From JACDAN01 sp963847235 (GTDB taxonomy: Bacteria; Actinomycetota; Thermoleophilia; Gaiellales; Gaiellaceae), in NCBI GenBank assembly GCA_963847235.1, contig CAWJYU010000005.1:186001-250000 (forward strand): a DNA stretch of 64,000 nt, given 5' to 3'. A program made the translations under genes and the position numbers. A model generated the notes under the pieces. The model worked only from the letters and a program-made list of their open reading frames with translations. It made no database searches and had not been told where the DNA came from. Below are positions 1 to 8,096 of the stretch, piece after piece (position 1 is the first letter of the stretch; the number at the start of each line of letters is the position of its first letter).

Positions 1-297
1 GCGCAGCGCGGCGCGGTAGCCGACGCCCTGAAGCTCCAGCTTCCGCTCGAACCCCTTTGTGACGCCCTCGACCATGTTCGCGACGAGCGACCGGGTCAGC
101 CCGTGCAGGGCGCGGTCGTCGCCGCGCTCGGTCGGGCGCGCGACGGTCAGCTCGCCGTCGGCCTGCTCGATCTTCATCCGCTGCGGAACCTGCTGCGTGA
201 GCTCGCCGAGCGGGCCGTTCACCATCACGCGGCCAGGGTCGATCGACACCGACACGCCGGCGGGCAACTCGATGGGCGTTTTTCCGATTCGGCTCAT
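1..297 (-). CDS. rplF: Large-subunit ribosomal protein L6, N-terminal part (runs off the window)
   Basis: L6 binds 23S rRNA near the factor-binding region of the 50S subunit. The visible 99 residues start MSRIGKTPIELPAGV and contain the usual VNGPLGEL strand-turn, so identity is clear; the C-terminal half lies beyond base 1. The ATG at 297 lies 12 bases after the stop of rpsH, fitting the spc-operon order. Nothing unusual is visible in the part present. Confidence 0.95.
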   Translation of the reverse strand, partial: MSRIGKTPIELPAGVSVSIDPGRVMVNGPLGELTQQVPQRMKIEQADGELTVARPTERGDDRALHGLTRSLVANMVEGVTKGFERKLELQGVGYRAALR

Positions 298-309
298 GGG
301 TTCAGACGG

Positions 310-744
310 TTACCAGACGAAACAGATGACTTCGCCGCCGATGCCTTCGCGCTCGGCGGTCTTGCTCGTGACGAGACCCCTCGACGTCGACATGATCGCC
401 GTCCCCATCCCTCCGAGGACACGCGGCAGCCGGTCCTTTCTAGCGTAGACGCGACGGCCCGGCTTGGAGACGCGCTTGAGGTCGGTGATGATCCGCTCCC
501 GGCTCGGCCCGTACTTGAGCTGGATGACGAGCGTGCCGTACGACCGGTGCTTCTTCGCGTCGGGCTCCCGGCTGTTGTGGTCTGCGGGGCTGACGACCTG
601 GAAGCCGACGATGTAGCCCTCGTCCTGGAGCAGGCGCGCGATCTCCTCCTTCTGGCGGGAAGTCGGCATCTCCGCGGTCTCGTGCAGCGCCTTGTTGGCG
701 TTGCGGATGCGCGTGAGCATGTCTGCGATCGGATCGGTCAGCAT
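310..744 (-). CDS. rpsH: Small-subunit ribosomal protein S8
   Basis: S8 is a primary 16S rRNA binder and, in other bacteria, the translational repressor of the spc operon. The 144-residue product starts MLTDPIADMLTRIRNAN and ends GIGGEVICFVW, both typical of S8; it is about a dozen residues longer than the usual 132, with the extra length in the middle (ADHNSREPDAKKHRS region). The ATG at 744 follows the rpsN tail. In the sequence as given the frame is open upstream into rpsN, which looks like a one-base loss at the end of rpsN rather than a real fusion. Confidence 0.95.
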   Translation of the reverse strand: MLTDPIADMLTRIRNANKALHETAEMPTSRQKEEIARLLQDEGYIVGFQVVSPADHNSREPDAKKHRSYGTLVIQLKYGPSRERIITDLKRVSKPGRRVYARKDRLPRVLGGMGTAIMSTSRGLVTSKTAEREGIGGEVICFVW

Positions 745-748
745 CGGG

Positions 749-936
749 TCACCAAGAGCTGACTTGGTCATGCCGGGGATCTGGCCCTGGTGCGCGAGGT
801 CGCGCAGGCAGATCCGGCAGAGGCCGAACTTCTTGTAGACGGAGCGCGGCCGGCCGCACCGGCGGCAGCGCGTGTACTGCCGAACCTTGTAGCGCTGCGG
901 CTGCCGCGCCTTGTGGACCAGGGACTTCTTGGCCAC
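749..936 (-). CDS. rpsN: Small-subunit ribosomal protein S14, zinc-ribbon type, with probable one-base deletion near its end
   Basis: S14 type Z helps assemble the 30S head. Residues 24-43 carry the zinc ribbon (CRRC ... CRIC), as in the C+ form of S14. The GTG start at 936 overlaps the rplE stop by one base and has GGGAG just upstream. As given, the frame has no stop and reads through ...MTKSALGDP into S8. The segment is 188 bases; restoring one base near 755 gives 62 residues ending in Trp before the TGA at 751-749, close to the family's usual ...KSSW end. I therefore treat the S14-S8 fusion as an indel artefact. Confidence 0.88.
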
Positions 937-1520
937 TACTGCTCCCTTCCTTCTTCCATGGCGAACGGCATGCCCAGCGCCCTGAGGAGGGCGAGGCCGT
1001 GCTCGTCGTTCTCCGCCGTGGTCGTGATCGTCACGTCCAGACCCCGGACGGCGGCGATGTCGTCGTAGTTGATCTCCGGAAAGATGATCTGCTCGCGGAT
1101 GCCGAGCGAGAAGTTGCCGCGACCGTCGAACGACCCCGGGTTCAGCCCGCGGAAGTCGCGGATCCGGGGCAGCGCGATCGACACGAGCCGGTCGAGGAAC
1201 TCCCACATCCGGTCGCCCCGCAGCGTCACGCGCGCGCCGATCGGCATCCCGTCGCGGATCTTGAAGCCGGCGATCGACTTGCGGGCGCGGCGGACCTGGG
1301 CCCGCTGGCCGGCGATCGTCGTCAGCTCCTCGATCGCGCTGTCGAGCGCCTTGGCCTCGGTCTTGGCCTCGCCGACGCCCATGTTCAGCGTGATCTTCGA
1401 GATGCGCGGCACCTGCATGACGGTGCTCAGCTCGAGCTCGTCCTTGAGGCGCGGGCGGATCTCCTCGTTGTAGGCCTGCTTCATGCGCGGCACGGTGGTC
1501 TCTTTGGTCGCAGTAGCCAT
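936..1520 (-). CDS. rplE: Large-subunit ribosomal protein L5
   Basis: L5 forms part of the central protuberance with 5S rRNA. The 194-residue protein shows KITLNMGVGEA near residue 50, RRARKSIAGFKIRDGMPIG in the middle and the DVTITTTA strand near the end. Two ATG codons in a row (1523 and 1520) overlap the TGA of rplX, so the start is ambiguous by one codon. Typical spc-operon position between rplX and rpsN. Confidence 0.95.
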   Translation of the reverse strand: MATATKETTVPRMKQAYNEEIRPRLKDELELSTVMQVPRISKITLNMGVGEAKTEAKALDSAIEELTTIAGQRAQVRRARKSIAGFKIRDGMPIGARVTLRGDRMWEFLDRLVSIALPRIRDFRGLNPGSFDGRGNFSLGIREQIIFPEINYDDIAAVRGLDVTITTTAENDEHGLALLRALGMPFAMEEGREQ

Positions 1521-1891
1521 CATCGATCGATCTGCTGCCCGCAGTCCGCCCGCTTGCACACCCTTAGTCGCACGGTTCCCGTCTTTCCCTCCTGGACGAT
1601 CGTTCCGACCCTCGTCGGGCGCTGACAGGCGGGGCAGATCACCATGACGTTCGAGATCGGGATCGGGCCTGCCCTTTCGATCACGCCGCCAGGCTGGATC
1701 TGCGGCGCGCCCATCCGGCTCGGGTTGCTCATCGGGCGCGGCCGGGTGTGCCGCTTGATCATGTTCAGGTTCTCGACGAGCACGCGGCCCTCCTTCGGGC
1801 GCGCCTCGAGGACGCGGCCCTGCTTGCCGCGGTCCTTGCCGCTGAGCACTTGGACGAGGTCGCCCTTCTTGATCTTCATTGTCTGAGCCAC
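1520..1891 (-). CDS. rplX: Large-subunit ribosomal protein L24
   Basis: L24 nucleates 50S assembly through its KOW domain (KKGDLVQVLSGKDRGKQG, residues 7-25). The 123-residue protein ends in a cysteine-containing segment: CPAC near residue 85 and CKRADC near the end, forming a possible zinc ribbon that many L24 proteins lack. The GTG start at 1891 overlaps by one base the TAG of the 55-codon ORF lying between rplN and rplX, which suggests coupled translation. Confidence 0.93.
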   Translation of the reverse strand: MAQTMKIKKGDLVQVLSGKDRGKQGRVLEARPKEGRVLVENLNMIKRHTRPRPMSNPSRMGAPQIQPGGVIERAGPIPISNVMVICPACQRPTRVGTIVQEGKTGTVRLRVCKRADCGQQIDR

Positions 1892-2058
1892 TAGCGGTCA
1901 CCTTTCGTGGGGCTCGTGCTCTCCAGCTGCGAAAAGCCGCTCTGGCAAGGACGCAGGGAGCGTTCGTAGCCGGAGGCTACGGGCGCGACTGAGGACGCGG
2001 CCAGAGCGCGCTTTGCAGCACCCTGGAGAGTGCGAGACACGCGGAAGGGGGCCGCCAT
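1891..2058 (-). CDS. Unrecognised 55-codon ORF embedded in a structured repeat, between rplN and rplX
   Basis: No family recognised. The ORF starts at an ATG (2058) that would overlap the rplN TGA once a missing base is restored, and it stops with a TAG sharing its last base with the rplX GTG. Its product starts MAAPFRVSRT, has SSVAPVASGYERSLRP in the middle and ends TKGDR. An ORF of identical length and the same frame sits between nusG and rplK (25819-25986): residues RT, AAK, SSVAPVA.GYERSLRP, FS, ST and GDR are shared. It overlaps a 112-nt hairpin repeat, so it is unclear whether the peptide or the nucleic acid is selected. It may only carry ribosomes from rplN to rplX. Confidence 0.5.
   Translation of the reverse strand: MAAPFRVSRTLQGAAKRALAASSVAPVASGYERSLRPCQSGFSQLESTSPTKGDR
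1919..2030. repeat. 112-nt hairpin repeat, copy 1 (rplN/rplX junction)
   Basis: The ends pair perfectly (CTCTCCAG with CTGGAGAG), followed by AAAGC/GCTTT and CGCTCTGG/CCAGAGCG. An inner loop with AGGACGCAGGGA faces GACTGAGGACG, and a 12-bp apical stem (GCGTTCGTAGCC with GGCTACGGGCGC) closes it. On the plus strand the apical stem is fully paired with two G-T wobbles; on the minus strand these become C-A mismatches, which hints that the plus-strand (antisense) copy is the folding one. Copy 2 at 25847-25958 has exactly the same length, a nearly identical core and different but still complementary outer stems. Confidence 0.8.
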
Positions 2059-2425
2059 CAAGGACCTCCGGGGCGAGCGAGACGATCTTCATGAAGTTCT
2101 TCTCGCGCAGCTCGCGGGCGACGGGCCCGAAGATGCGGGTGCCGCGCGGGTTGCTGGCGGCGTCGATGATCACGGCGGCGTTCTCGTCGAAGGCGATCGA
2201 GGTGCCGTCGTCGCGGCCGTACGGCTTCTTCGTCCGCACGACCACGGCGCGCACGACCTCGCCCTTGCGGACAGCGCCCTGCGGCGTGGCGGTCTTGACG
2301 GTCCCGACGATGACGTCGCCGACCCGCGCGTAGCGACGGTGCGACCCGCCGAGCACGCGGATGCAGAGGAGCTCGCGGGCGCCCGTGTTGTCGGCCACCT
2401 TGAGCCTCGACTCCTGCTGGATCAC
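2058..2425 (-). CDS. rplN: Large-subunit ribosomal protein L14, with probable one-base deletion at its stop
   Basis: L14 contacts L19 and 16S rRNA at the subunit bridge. It starts MIQQESRLKVADNTGAR and reaches the canonical end ...KIVSLAPEVL at residue 122. As given, the stop is absent and the frame continues 53 codons to 1898. The span from the GTG at 2425 to the expected TGA (2060-2058) is 368 bases, one short of 123 codons, so a single lost base in CTTGATGG would restore the standard 122-residue L14. The GTG start overlaps the rpsQ TGA by GTGA. Confidence 0.93.
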
Positions 2426-3182
2426 TTCGCGGCCTCCACGACTTCCGCGAGCCGCCAGTTCTTCGTCTTCGAGAGCGGGCGCGTCTCGACGATGCGGACG
2501 ACGTCGCCGGCCTTCGCCTGGTTCTGCTCGTCGTGCACGTGGAAGCGCTGCGACCGCCGGACGACCTTCTTGTACTTCGCGTGCGCCTTCACCACGTCCA
2601 CCCGGACGACGATCGTCTTGTCCATCGCTGCGGAGACCACGACGCCGCGGCGCTCCTGCCGGCGGCCGCGCTCGTGCTCCGGCTTCTCCAGCCGCGTGAT
2701 CGGCTTTCGCTCCGCTGCCCGTTCGCGCTTCTTCGGCCGTGTGCGTCGCTCGGTGCGCGGGATGCGCTTGCGCTTCTTCTTCGTCGTCGCCGCCGGTGCC
2801 GCAGTCTCTTCCCCGGCGCCCCCGGTCTCCTCCGGAGCCTCCTCGCCCGGTGCTTCGGCCTCGGCGACGGCGGCCTCGGGCTCGCCTCGGCGGGAGCCTC
2901 CGGCTCCTGCTCGGCCTCGGCGACAGCGGCTTCTGGCTCGCCTTCGGCGGGAGCCTCGGCGGCCTCCGGCTCCTGCTCGGCCTCTGCGATCGGCTCGGGA
3001 GCAGGCTCCGGCGTCGGCTCGGGAGCCGTGGGCTCGGGCACGGGCGGGCCGGGCTCCTCCGGCGGAGCCTCGGGATCGGGCTCGGACGGCGTCTCGGACG
3101 CCTCGGCTTCGACCGGCGGAGCGGCCTCCTCGGGCGTCTGCTCCGAGGTCTCCTCGACCTCCGGCTCGTTCTTCTCCGACAC
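2422..3182 (-). CDS. rpsQ: Small-subunit ribosomal protein S17 with a long acidic N-terminal extension
   Basis: S17 binds 16S rRNA early in assembly. The C-terminal ~85 residues are normal S17 (GVVVSAAMDKTIVVRVD ... HDEQNQAKAGDVVRI). In front lies an extension of about 170 residues: first Glu/Pro/Ala-rich (MSEKNEPEVEETSEQTPEE, with the EPEAAVAEAE unit repeated), then a basic KKKRKRIPRTERRTRPKK stretch. The start is the GTG at 3182 overlapping the rpmC TAG. The span of 761 bases is one short of 254 codons; the frame switches near 2890, where one copy of the repeat has GG in place of GGG, so I infer a one-base loss. Ordinary S17 is 80-100 residues. Confidence 0.85.
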
Positions 3183-3391
3183 TAGCTCTCACCTCCCGCG
3201 GGGCTCGTCTCGCGCTCGACCCGAACGGTCAGGATGCGCGCGATCTCCCGCTTCGCCAGCTTCAGGCGCGCAGGGTTCTCGAGCGCTCCGGTCGCCGACT
3301 GGAAGCGCAGGTTGAAGAGCTCCTGCCGGCGCTCGCTGAGCACCCGGTCGAGCTCGTCGTCGGTCATGTCTCTCAACTGCTTAGCCCGCAA
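3182..3391 (-). CDS. rpmC: Large-subunit ribosomal protein L29
   Basis: L29 sits at the polypeptide exit and helps dock SRP and trigger factor. The product has the expected two-helix pattern: LRDMTDDELDRVLSERRQE, then LFNLRFQSATGALENPAR, then a basic helix. Starting at the TTG at 3391 matches the family opening M-K-A-K-E-L-R and overlaps the end of rplP by 11 bases; the next option is the ATG at 3367. Confidence 0.92.
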   Translation of the reverse strand: MRAKQLRDMTDDELDRVLSERRQELFNLRFQSATGALENPARLKLAKREIARILTVRVERETSPAGGES

Positions 3392-3806
3392 ACAGATCAG
3401 CCTCTCTCTTCACGATCTTCGTCTTGACCGGGAGCTTGCTGCCGGCGAGGCGGAGCGCCTCCTTGGCGAGCGGCTCGGGCACACCGGCGAGCTCGAACAT
3501 CACACGTCCAGGCTTCACGACGGCGACCCAGTGCTCGGGTGAGCCCTTGCCGGAGCCCATGCGGGTCTCGGCCGGCTTCTGCGTGACCGGCTTGTCCGGG
3601 AAGACGTTGATCCAGACCTTGCCGCCACGCTTGATCTTCCTGGTCATCGCGATTCGGGCAGCCTCGATCTGACGGTTGGTCACCCAGCCCGCCTCGAGCG
3701 CCTTGATCCCGTAGTCGCCGTACTGGACCTGGGTCTGGCCCTTGGCCTTACCCCGCCGGCGGCCGCGCTGGACCTTGCGGAACTTCGTCTTCTTCGGAAG
3801 GAGCAT
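3381..3806 (-). CDS. rplP: Large-subunit ribosomal protein L16
   Basis: L16 organises the tRNA A-site region of the 50S subunit. The 141-residue protein begins MLLPKKTKFRKVQRGR and contains GDYGIKALEAGWVTNRQIEA and GSGKGSPEHWVAVVKPGRV, which are diagnostic. The start codon directly follows the rpsC stop, and length is normal. Confidence 0.96.
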   Translation of the reverse strand: MLLPKKTKFRKVQRGRRRGKAKGQTQVQYGDYGIKALEAGWVTNRQIEAARIAMTRKIKRGGKVWINVFPDKPVTQKPAETRMGSGKGSPEHWVAVVKPGRVMFELAGVPEPLAKEALRLAGSKLPVKTKIVKREADLFAG

Positions 3807-4853
3807 CTAGTTGTCCGTCTTCTCCGCCGACGGGTCGCCGGACTGGTCGAGCTTGGTCGGGTCTTCCTGCTGGGTCTTGGGCGTGGTCGACTCGGGTGCC
3901 TCGGCAACGGCCTCGGGCGTCGTCGGCACCTCGGGCTGGACCTCCGGGAGCTCACGGCCCTCGGCGGTCGTTGCCTGCTCGTCGGTGCGCGGCTGCTCCA
4001 CGTTGTCCTGGCGCGGGCCGCGACTCGGAGCGCCCGTGCCGCCGCGGCGTCCACGCCTGGGCTTGCGGTCCCGCACCGGGCCGAGGCCCTCGCGGTCGCC
4101 GCTGCCGCCACGTCGCCCGCTCTCGCGGGAGGCCGAGAGTCCCTCGGTCTTGCCGCCCTTGCGCCGGGCCGTGTCCTGCTCGCCCAGCCGGGCGTCGCGC
4201 CGGCCGTCGACCGACTCGAACCCCTCCGGCATGATCTCGCCCTTGTTGATCCAGACCTTGACGCCGATCCGGCCGGTTGTCGTCTTCGCCTCGGCGAAGC
4301 CGTAGTCGATGTCGGCGCGGATCGTGTGCAGCGGGACGCGTCCCTCCGAGTAGCTCTCGGAGCGGCTCATCTCCCCGCCGCCCAGACGTCCGCCGCACTG
4401 AACCTTGACGCCCTGGGCGCCCGACCGGATCGCCGAAGCCAGCGAGCGCTTCATCGCGCGGCGGAAGCTCACGCGGTTCTCGAGCTGCTCGGCGATCGAC
4501 TGGGCGACGAGCTTCGCGTCGAGCTCGGGCCGCTTGATCTCGTTGATGTTGATGTGGACGTTCTTCTGCGTCAGCGCGTGCAGGTCGCGGCGCAGCGCGT
4601 CCACCTCGGCACCGGACTTGCCGATCACGATGCCGGGGCGCGCCGTGTAGATGTCGACCGTGATCCGCTGCTTGTCCTTGCGGATCAGGATGTCCGACAG
4701 GCCGGCATGCGAGAGCTTGCCGATGATGTGCTCGCGGATCTTGATGTCCTCCTGGAGCGCGTCCGCGAAGTCCTTGTCGTTCGTGTACCAGTTGGATTTC
4801 CAGTCGTGGATGACGCCGACGCGCATCCCGCCGGGATGGATCTTCTGTCCCAT
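3807..4853 (-). CDS. rpsC: Small-subunit ribosomal protein S3 with a long charged C-terminal tail
   Basis: S3 lines the mRNA entry tunnel. Residues 1-215 are ordinary S3: MGQKIHPGGMRVGVIHDW, a KH domain with GIVIGKSGAEVDALR, and the C-terminal domain GGRLGGGEMSRSE ... GRIGVKVWINKGEI. After about residue 220 comes a tail of about 130 residues, first Arg/Gly-rich, then Glu/Pro/Thr-rich, ending DQSGDPSAEKTDN. Total length 348, against about 210-275 in most bacteria. The ATG overlaps the rplV stop as TGATG. The tail is low-complexity and probably disordered. Confidence 0.95.
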   Translation of the reverse strand: MGQKIHPGGMRVGVIHDWKSNWYTNDKDFADALQEDIKIREHIIGKLSHAGLSDILIRKDKQRITVDIYTARPGIVIGKSGAEVDALRRDLHALTQKNVHININEIKRPELDAKLVAQSIAEQLENRVSFRRAMKRSLASAIRSGAQGVKVQCGGRLGGGEMSRSESYSEGRVPLHTIRADIDYGFAEAKTTTGRIGVKVWINKGEIMPEGFESVDGRRDARLGEQDTARRKGGKTEGLSASRESGRRGGSGDREGLGPVRDRKPRRGRRGGTGAPSRGPRQDNVEQPRTDEQATTAEGRELPEVQPEVPTTPEAVAEAPESTTPKTQQEDPTKLDQSGDPSAEKTDN

Positions 4854-5431
4854 CAGTACTCCTCTCCTTCGGTCTTCTTCTTGCGCGGGGCGCGCTTGGG
4901 CTTGGGCTTCTCGGCCGCTGCCTCGGCTTTCGGGGTCGCAGGCTTCTTCGCGCGGGTCGCGCGCTTGGGCTTCTCCTCGGCCTTCGGCTCCTCGGCGGTC
5001 TCTGCCTCCGGCTCGACGGCCGTGTCCTCGGTCGTCCGCGGGCGCCGCGCGGCTGCGCCGTCGGCCTCGGCCGGCGCGAGCCGGATCGTGACGTGGCAGG
5101 TCTTCTTCTGGATCCGGGCGACGCGGCCGCGCGCACGGGCGCGCCAGCGCTTGATCACCGGGCCCTCGTCGACGTAGGCGGCGGACACGATCAGGTCGTC
5201 GCCGATGAGGCCGTGGTTCGCCTCGGCGTTGGCGACGGCCGACGCGAGGATCTTCTCGACCTCGCGGGCAGCCGCGCGCGGCGTGAACGCGAGCACGGTC
5301 CGAGCCTCCGGGACGGGACGGCCGCGGATGTGCTCCACGACGAGGCGCGCCTTGCGCGGCGCGACCCGCAGGTACTGCGCGGACGCGCGCACCTCCTGGC
5401 GCTCCTCGGTCTGTGCTCTCGCGCGGGCCAT
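4853..5431 (-). CDS. rplV: Large-subunit ribosomal protein L22 with an Ala/Glu/Lys-rich C-terminal tail
   Basis: L22 lines the nascent-peptide tunnel. The core (residues 5-115) contains RVAPRKARLVVEHIRGR and the hairpin region PVIKRWRARARGRVARIQKKTCHVTI. About 75 extra residues follow, rich in Glu, Ala and Lys and ending RAPRKKKTEGEEY. Total 192 residues against the usual 110-120. The start is the ATG at 5431, two bases after the rpsS stop; the frame is open further upstream but that part is antisense-like filler. Confidence 0.94.
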   Translation of the reverse strand: MARARAQTEERQEVRASAQYLRVAPRKARLVVEHIRGRPVPEARTVLAFTPRAAAREVEKILASAVANAEANHGLIGDDLIVSAAYVDEGPVIKRWRARARGRVARIQKKTCHVTIRLAPAEADGAAARRPRTTEDTAVEPEAETAEEPKAEEKPKRATRAKKPATPKAEAAAEKPKPKRAPRKKKTEGEEY

Positions 5432-5433
5432 GG

Positions 5434-5715
5434 CTAGCGCTTGACCTCCGTCTTCCTGTCGCCGGAGTGGCCGCGGAACGTCCGCGTCGGCGCGAACTCG
5501 CCGAGCTTGTGCCCGACCATCTGCTCCGAGATGAAGACCGGGACGTGCTTGCGGCCGTCGTGGACCGCGATCGTGTGCCCGACCATGTCCGGGAAGATCG
5601 TCGACGCGCGCGACCAGGTCCGGATCATGTTCTTCGATCCGGAGTCGTTCATCTTCTCGATGCGGCTCATCAGCCGCTCCTCGACGTATGGGCCCTTGCG
5701 GGACGATCTCGACAC
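5434..5715 (-). CDS. rpsS: Small-subunit ribosomal protein S19
   Basis: S19 is in the 30S head near the A-site tRNA. The 93-residue protein opens MSRSSRKGPYVEERL and contains FPDMVGHTIAVHDGRKHVPVFI and MVGHKLGEFAPTRTF, all hallmarks. It starts at a GTG (5715) directly after the rplB TAA. Confidence 0.96.
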   Translation of the reverse strand: MSRSSRKGPYVEERLMSRIEKMNDSGSKNMIRTWSRASTIFPDMVGHTIAVHDGRKHVPVFISEQMVGHKLGEFAPTRTFRGHSGDRKTEVKR

Positions 5716-6555
5716 TTAGCGCTTCTCCTTGCCTCTCCGGCGCTGCCGGATGATCAGTGCGTCCGATTCCTTGTGCTTCGAGCGGGTTCGCTTGCCGAGC
5801 GTCGGCACGCCCCAGGGAGTCACCGGGTGGCGTCCACCCTTCGACTTGCCCTCGCCGCCGCCGTGCGGGTGATCGACCGGGTTCATGGCCGAGCCGCGCA
5901 CAGTCGGGCGCTTGCCACGCCACCGGCTGCGCCCCGCCTTGCCCCCGGTGATGTTCTCGTGGTCGACGTTGCCGACCTGTCCCACCGTCGCGCGGCAGGC
6001 AAGCAGCACTCGCCGAAGCTCCCCGGATGGTAGCCGCAGGATCCCGTGGCCTTCGTCCTTTCCGACGAGCTGGATCCCTGTCCCGGCGCCGCGCGCGATC
6101 TTGCCGCCCTGACCCGGCTTCAGCTCGACGTTGTGGACCAGCGTGCCCGTCGGGATGTTCGCGAGCGGCAGCGCGTTGCCCGGCTTGATGTCCGCACCGG
6201 GGCCTGACTCGACGGTCGAGCCGACGCGCAGGCGGGCCGGAGCGAGGATGTAGGACTTGGCGCCGTCCGCGTAGTGGAGCAGGGCGATGTTGGCCGACCG
6301 GTTCGGGTCGTACTCGATCGCAGCGACCTTCGCGGGCACGCCGTCCTTCGTCCGCTTGAAGTCGACCACGCGGTAGCGGCGCTTGTGCCCGCCGCCGCGG
6401 TGGCGCGTCGTGATGCGGCCCTTGTTGTTCCGACCGCCCGTCTTCTTCACGGGCTCGACGAGGCTCTTCTCCGGACCTGCCTTCGTGACCTCCGAGAACT
6501 CGGAGACGGTCATATGGCGGCGGCCGGGGCTCGTGGGCTTGAACTTGCGGGCCAT
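5716..6555 (-). CDS. rplB: Large-subunit ribosomal protein L2
   Basis: L2 supports the peptidyl-transferase centre and subunit joining. The 279-residue protein starts MARKFKPTSPGRRHMTV and has the GRNNKGRITTRHRGGGHKRR RNA-binding stretch near residue 50, and AMNPVDHPHGGGEG with the conserved His near residue 230. The ATG at 6555 overlaps the rplW stop as TGATG; the open frame upstream of it is not part of the gene. Confidence 0.97.
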   Translation of the reverse strand: MARKFKPTSPGRRHMTVSEFSEVTKAGPEKSLVEPVKKTGGRNNKGRITTRHRGGGHKRRYRVVDFKRTKDGVPAKVAAIEYDPNRSANIALLHYADGAKSYILAPARLRVGSTVESGPGADIKPGNALPLANIPTGTLVHNVELKPGQGGKIARGAGTGIQLVGKDEGHGILRLPSGELRRVLLACRATVGQVGNVDHENITGGKAGRSRWRGKRPTVRGSAMNPVDHPHGGGEGKSKGGRHPVTPWGVPTLGKRTRSKHKESDALIIRQRRRGKEKR

Positions 6556-6851
6556 CAGACCTGGGCTCCTTCGAAGATCTCGATCGACTCGCCCTCGCGG
6601 AGCTGGACGATCGCCTTCTTCCAGCCGGGCTTGCGGCCGCGGACCATCCCGCGCCGCTTCGGCTTCGACCGGACCTGGATGACGTTGACGCTCTGCACCT
6701 TGACCTCGAAGAGCTCCTCGACGGCCTGCCGGATCTGCGTCTTGTGCGCGTCCGGGTGGACGCGGAAGGAGTACTTCCGGTCCTCGATCAGGCTGTAGCT
6801 CTTCTCGGAGACGACCGGCGCGAGCAGGACTTCGTTCGGGTGGAGGCTCAC
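6555..6851 (-). CDS. rplW: Large-subunit ribosomal protein L23
   Basis: L23 is the exit-tunnel docking site for trigger factor and SRP. The 98-residue product shows VLLAPVVSEKSYSLIEDRKY, then VEELFEVKVQSVNVIQVRSK, then a basic RGRKPGWKKAIVQL loop, as in other L23 proteins. It starts at a GTG (6851) overlapping the rplD stop as GTGA. Confidence 0.95.
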   Translation of the reverse strand: MSLHPNEVLLAPVVSEKSYSLIEDRKYSFRVHPDAHKTQIRQAVEELFEVKVQSVNVIQVRSKPKRRGMVRGRKPGWKKAIVQLREGESIEIFEGAQV

Positions 6852-7477
6852 GCCGCACCCCTTCTCTCGAGCGCCTCGCGCGCTGCCTCGGTGACGAGCA
6901 GCGAGCGCGCCCAGACGATCGCGGCGACCTCGATCTCCGCGGGGGTGATGACGAGCACCCGCTCGAGGTTCCGAAACGACTTGATCAGCGTCTCCTCCTC
7001 GTCGGTCACGACGACCAGGACTGGGGTCTGCTTGCCCCAGGCCTCGAGCAGGCCGACTGCCTGCTTCGTCGACGGCTCGTCGAACGCGGAGCCGTCCACG
7101 AAGGCGAGCGTGCCCTCCTTCGCGTGCGCGGACAGCGCTGCGCGGAAGGCGGCCTTCCGGGCCTTCTTGTTGACCTTGAGGTCGAAGCTCGTGCGCGGCT
7201 GGAACGCGACGCCGCCGCCCGTCCACTGCGGCGCGCGCGTCGTGCCGGCGCGGGCGCGGCCCGTGCCCTTCTGGCGCCACGGCTTCCCGCGGCCGCCGGC
7301 GACGAGCCCGCGGCTCTTCACGGCCCGCGTGCCTGCGCGGTCGCCCGCGAGCTCGGCGCGAACCGTCTCGTGGACGAGGTGCGGCTTCACCTCGGCGCCG
7401 AAGATCCCGGCCTCGAGTGTCAGATCCTTGGACTTCTTGCCTGCCGAGTCGAGGAGCGGCGCCTTCGGGCTAGCCAT
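6848..7477 (-). CDS. rplD: Large-subunit ribosomal protein L4
   Basis: L4 reaches into the exit tunnel and in enterobacteria represses the S10 operon. The 209-residue protein has the extended loop RGLVAGGRGKPWRQKGTGRA near residues 55-75 and GGGVAFQPRTSFDLKVNKK, then the globular Rossmann-like half ending REALERRGAA. Start ATG at 7477 overlaps the last codons of rplC. Confidence 0.96.
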   Translation of the reverse strand: MASPKAPLLDSAGKKSKDLTLEAGIFGAEVKPHLVHETVRAELAGDRAGTRAVKSRGLVAGGRGKPWRQKGTGRARAGTTRAPQWTGGGVAFQPRTSFDLKVNKKARKAAFRAALSAHAKEGTLAFVDGSAFDEPSTKQAVGLLEAWGKQTPVLVVVTDEEETLIKSFRNLERVLVITPAEIEVAAIVWARSLLVTEAAREALERRGAA

Positions 7478-8096
7478 TCTTCACCTCTTCGCGGATCTCG
7501 ACGATGGAGTTCTTCGGGCCCGGGACGGCGCCCTTGACGAGGAGCAGGTTCTCCTCCGGATCGACCGAGTGGACGCGGAGCCCCACCTGCGTGACCCGCT
7601 TGGCGCCCATCCGGCCGGGCATCTTCTGGCCGCGGAAGACGCGAGAGGGCGTCGCCGACGCGCCGATCGAGCCGGGCGCGCGGACGTTGTGCGAGCCGTG
7701 CGAGACCGGCCCCCGGCTGAAGTTGTGCCGCTTGATCGTCCCGGCGAAGCCCTTGCCGATCGAGATCCCAGACACCTTGATCTTGTCGCCGGGCTCGAAG
7801 GTCTCGACCGTGACCGTCTCGCCCTCGGTGTAGACGTGTGGGCCGCGGATCTCGAGCAGGCGCCGGTGTGGCCCGACGCCGGCCTTCTTCAGGACGCCGA
7901 GCCGTGGCTTCGAGAGCTTCCGCTCGGGCACCTCGTCGAAGGCGAGCTGGACCGCGTCGTAGCCGTCCGCGTCGGCGGTCTTGACCGAGACGACGGGGCA
8001 CGGCCCCGCCTGGATGACGGTCACGGGCGTGACGGCGCCGGTCTCCTCGTCGAAGACCTGCGTCATGCCCAGCTTTCTGCCGACGATGCCCTTCAT
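7470..8096 (-). CDS. rplC: Large-subunit ribosomal protein L3
   Basis: L3 is an early 50S assembly protein. The 208-residue product opens MKGIVGRKLGMTQVFDEE and carries GISIGKGFAGTIKRHNF and the loop RGPVSHGSHNVRAPGSIG that points at the peptidyl-transferase centre. The ATG overlaps the rpsJ stop as TGATG; the additional open frame upstream is not coding. Confidence 0.96.
   Translation of the reverse strand: MKGIVGRKLGMTQVFDEETGAVTPVTVIQAGPCPVVSVKTADADGYDAVQLAFDEVPERKLSKPRLGVLKKAGVGPHRRLLEIRGPHVYTEGETVTVETFEPGDKIKVSGISIGKGFAGTIKRHNFSRGPVSHGSHNVRAPGSIGASATPSRVFRGQKMPGRMGAKRVTQVGLRVHSVDPEENLLLVKGAVPGPKNSIVEIREEVKNG

Noticed and set aside
310..936. Natural S14-S8 fusion protein
   Set aside because: The joined frame is open, but S14 lacks its normal Trp-stop end only by one base (188 in place of 189 bases to the TGA), and similar one-base shifts occur in many other genes here.
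1898..2059. 53-residue C-terminal extension of L14
   Set aside because: L14 reaches its universal ending ...SLAPEVL at residue 122, and one restored base creates a TGA overlapping the ATG of the 55-codon ORF. The extension reads the hairpin repeat in a different frame.
5432..5923. Longer in-frame starts for rplV, rplB, rplC, rpsG and rpsL
   Set aside because: Open frames run upstream into neighbouring genes, but the known N-termini, ribosome sites and overlapping stop-start junctions all support the shorter starts used here.
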